Shown: one piece after another, positions 60,998 through 64,000 of the stretch | How the letters are laid out: each line of letters begins with the position of its first letter | Position numbering within the stretch: the first letter of the stretch is position 1 | Assembly: GCF_004379255.2 (NCBI RefSeq) | Contig: NC_056050.1 | Span: 19,523,514 to 19,587,513, forward strand | Source: Salvia splendens | Lineage: Eukaryota; Streptophyta; Magnoliopsida; Lamiales; Lamiaceae | Direction: 5' to 3' | DNA: 64,000 nucleotides | The notes under the pieces: model-generated | What the model saw: only the letters and a program-made list of their open reading frames with translations | The model's database searches: none | Told to the model about the DNA's origin: nothing | Position numbers and translations under genes: made by a program

Positions 60998-61123
60998 TCG
61001 CATAGTCAGTCTAAAACCCTTAATTAGGGCTTTTCCCGCCCTTAATTACCCCTCTTCTCTTGCTGCTCCTCGCCTCGCCTTCCCTTCACCCCAACGCAGC
61101 AGAAATCTCTTCATCCTTCAGCA
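60606..61123 (+). promoter_or_regulatory. Upstream region and 5' leader of NUP205
   Basis: Pyrimidine-rich CCCCTCTTCTCTTGCTGCTCC near 61050 looks like the transcribed leader. AATTAGGGCTTTT at about 61020 resembles telo-box/AAACCCTA-type elements common in plant housekeeping promoters (CTAAAACCCTTAATTAGGG). No TATA box is obvious. Confidence 0.4.
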
Positions 61124-63498
61124 ATGGTCTCTGCCAAGCAGCTCTTGTCAGCAATCGAGGCGGCGCTGCTGGCGCGGACTCCGCCCCCGGCTGCACAGAG
61201 GGTCGAGCTGATGCACGCCATCCGCCTCTCGATCCCTTCCCTCAAATCTCTACTCTCCTACCCGGTACCTTCTTACTTCATATGTTTCAATTCTCTCTCA
61301 TTTCTACTAGGCTAGCATATGCTCATTGAATTGCGAGAATTTGAGATTCAGAAATCGTCATTTTACTTCCTGCATTTTCATGAATCAAATGTCCAGTTAT
61401 GGTACCTGATTTTAGGGTTGTTCTTAATGTGATACGTAGAAACATCTTATGAGTTTTCTAATCAAAATGCTGGCCCCTTAGAAGTTGGTTTAGGAGCATA
61501 CAACAGCGGCAAGATTTCCATACATCTGTCTATCTGGCAGCAGCTCCTGTATTTTTTAATAACGATTTATGACATTTCACAATTTGTAGGCTCCAAAAGC
61601 GTCAGACAGAGCTCAAGTCCAGTCCAAAGAAGTGAGACTGCCGGATTCCCCGCCAATCTCTCTCGATGATCAAGATGTTCAGATAGTTAGTTTCCACCTT
61701 CCTTTTATCTTAATCAAAAGTTATGAATCTTTACTTTTGGATTGGAATAAACATACTGACCACCTTGAGGAGATTGAGGAATTTGATGAAGAAACAAGGA
61801 TGAATAAGTGAATCATTGAGGTTAATGAAGACAAGTAGTTATTAAACTGACATTCATTAGAAACTTGATTTATTTAGCAAGAAATGGAAGTCCATATCTA
61901 TAATTTCATATTATCTCGTGAAGATGTTTCTTTTGACTCTCCATTATGGATTTAGTTTTATGCTAATAAGCTTATATTTTTCTCACTTATAGATGAATTC
62001 TTAGATGTAGAAAATATTGATGTCAGAATATGATTTAATAAAGTTATGAGATATATTAAACTTAGGGTTTATTGCTTTAATATATCACAATCTTTTCATG
62101 GCTTTACAATGCAACATAGCCTTTTTTGTTACTAACCTTCAAGTTCGCATGTGTTTATGATCTGCCTCACAATATAACTAAAACCATCCTTTCTTAAAGG
62201 ATAAGGTGCTTGTCACGCATTCCCATATTTTACTTCCAGCAGAATGTGGTTTAAATGGTATTTGAAAAATGTGACTACAGGTATTAGAGTGTTGCATAAC
62301 ATGAAGTTGCAACTCTTAATGTTTAAATATATTGCAAATGCTTATGTTTGGCTTTGGTTACAGTAACTGTAATTCAGCATCTGATCCTCAAACATTTCTT
62401 GGATAACAAGATGCAGGATAATAGCTTTCCCCTTATTTTGGATGAGATAAAAAATCTGCAGCCCTTAGTCATTTCTAGCTTTTTTTAGCTGTAACATGTT
62501 GCACTTTTTGGAATTATAAATTATATTAGGGATCAAAAAGAGATAATGGAAGCTGATCGCTTATCCATTAAGCCAAGAGATGTTATAATATGCTGCTTAT
62601 ACTACCATCTACTGATCTTTCACATTTTGCATTGATGCTTAATAGCAAACCTAAATCCTAATTGGTTGATTAGCTGATTTTGTAACTGTGACAGTAATCC
62701 ATTTTTTTAACCTACATGCTCTTATTTTCTCTTTTATTTGCAAAACCGTGTTGATGTATGATTGTGTCCAAGTCTTTCACTTCAGTCTGCCTTTCAAATA
62801 ATTACTTGTTTATGATCTTCAGGCTTTAAAGATGAGCGACGATCTCCATCTCAATGAAATAGAATGCGTGCGTTTGCTAGTGTCATCCAATCAAGAGGTA
62901 ACATCTGATTTTCTTGTCCGTAGATGTTCACAAGAAAATAATGCTGTGCTGCCTAGAACTGGATTTTTAAAATCGTTATTAGTTATATCAAGTTCTAAAT
63001 ATGGTGAAGCAAGCCTATAACCGAAAACAATGAAAAAAAGGAAAACCGAAGAAAGATCAGATGAGAAAATTGTTAAATATATTTGAATAAAGAGGTCACG
63101 GTAATATATTTGTTATCATAGTACTGTTTTGAATTGCATATAGCATCTCTGCGCTTCCTTGTTGCTTTAAATCATTATCTTTTGTTTTCTTGCAGTGGGG
63201 ATTGCTAGGTCGTGACGCATTAGATATTTATCGTCTTGGTGTAGGACTTTGGTATATGGAGAGAAGAGATCTACTTACATCACTTTACATGCTATTGAGG
63301 GTATTGTTTCTTCTTCCTCGCATCCCTAGTAATACTTTTACTGTGTTCTTAATTGCTATTACTGTTTGCTTTGTGCAGGCTACTGTTCTTGATCAGGGTC
63401 TCGAGGGTCTTGAAGCTGATCTTGTTACAGAAATTCAAAGTTATTTAGAAGATCTCATTGCTTCTGGACTTAGAAAGCGGTTTATTTCACTCATAAAG
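61124..63498 (+). CDS. NUP205: Nuclear pore complex protein NUP205, first five coding exons (gene continues beyond window)
   Basis: Large scaffold nucleoporin of the inner ring of the nuclear pore, needed for pore assembly and transport. Exons: 61124-61264, 61590-61685, 62823-62897, 63196-63300, 63379-63498, all phase 0 with GT-AG borders, giving 179 residues. The N-terminus MVSAKQLLSAIEAALL, then QRVELMHAIR, KEVRLPDSPPISLDDQDVQ, LLVSSNQEWGLLGRD and LGVGLWYMERRDLLT match plant NUP205 starts. The full protein is normally well over 1,700 residues, so most of the gene lies to the right. The ATG is the first in the leader and fits the family start. No break seen. Confidence 0.92.
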
Positions 63499-64000
63499 GT
63501 GTAATCTTCTTTTCCAAAGATTTATTCATCAGATGAAGTAATTTCTCTCTGTGTATTCTATCAGTATTTGGTCATTTTGATATTTAATTTTGATTTCAAG
63601 CCCTTTTGCTCATATATTCTGTTTAGATTCTCAAAATTGGAAATTTTCAATTTACTGTGTTAGAATTGTTTAGGATGTTGCACTCACTTGCACATTAAGG
63701 ACCTGCATGTAAACAATTAATGATTAAATTAATAACATTCAACTTTAAGCGTATCCCAATCTGGCAGTGCGTACTCTGTCCCCAGCTCTCCTCTAAAATT
63801 GATATGATGTAGATGGAACAAGGTATGCTTTTTGGTGCTTAGTAGTTTATGTAGGAATTAGGATACAGATCTTCAATCAGAATGTTAAGTGGCTCAATAT
63901 AATAACTAAACATAGGTGTGGAAAAAAGGTGTATATATATGGATTATGGAGAGATTTATATAGCAAAATGTAATACGCCCAGTATGTCTGATCAAAATGC
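63499..64000 (+). other. NUP205 intron 5 (partial)
   Basis: Starts GTGTAA after exon 5 and shows no acceptor followed by a recognisable NUP205 exon before the window edge. AT-rich; nothing else seen. Confidence 0.65.

Overview
This is a nuclear genome segment from a flowering plant. The evidence is AT-rich intergenic DNA, genes with many short GT-AG introns, plant-type LTR retrotransposons, many small DNA transposons, and four recognisable plant gene families. A eudicot (asterid-like) source is my inference from gene style; the species cannot be fixed by reading alone.

Layout. Bases 1-6476 are the 3' part of a Ty3/gypsy element of the Tat type (gag-protease, then RT, two RNase H domains and integrase, tandem repeats, 3' LTR). 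Bases 7697-26511 hold a 31-exon calmodulin-regulated Ca2+-ATPase of the ACA8/ACA10 type. It looks like a decaying copy: an in-frame stop, a +1 frameshift, a disturbed exon edge and a lost C-terminus. Two of its introns carry large insertions. One is a Harbinger-like element whose interior is two complementary CACACT-type satellites (13129-14325). The other is a very young, complete Ty1/copia element with a perfect 5-bp target duplication (20104-25406).

Bases 26512-43480 are gene-poor and full of transposon pieces: two LTR-like blocks, Stowaway-type MITEs, a MULE with ~285-bp terminal repeats and a 9-bp duplication, and two neighbouring hAT-type elements, each with its own 8-bp duplication.

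Bases 43485-46479 encode a complete NPF6.4 (NRT1.3)-like nitrate/peptide-family transporter. A Pack-MULE follows at 47006-48014; it carries a spliced fragment of a host gene between palindrome-rich terminal repeats. On the minus strand, 50941-48534 is a complete five-exon NADPH-dependent alkenal double-bond reductase. Then come more MITEs, a broken GeBP/DUF573 gene (55085-55665), a copia LTR with its primer-binding site (56227-56508), a third hAT-type element (58459-58982) and a broken Harbinger-associated ORF (minus strand, about 59597-60592). The window ends in the first five coding exons of NUP205 (61124 onward), which continues past the edge.

The host genes are functionally unrelated neighbours, not an operon or cluster. 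What stands out is transposon biology: a stop codon in a virus-like leaky readthrough context between gag-pro and pol, an intronic foldback of complementary satellites, gene capture by a MULE, and target duplications that date or delimit most insertions. Exon boundaries were set by eye from splice sites, reading phase and family knowledge. No alignment or database search was run.
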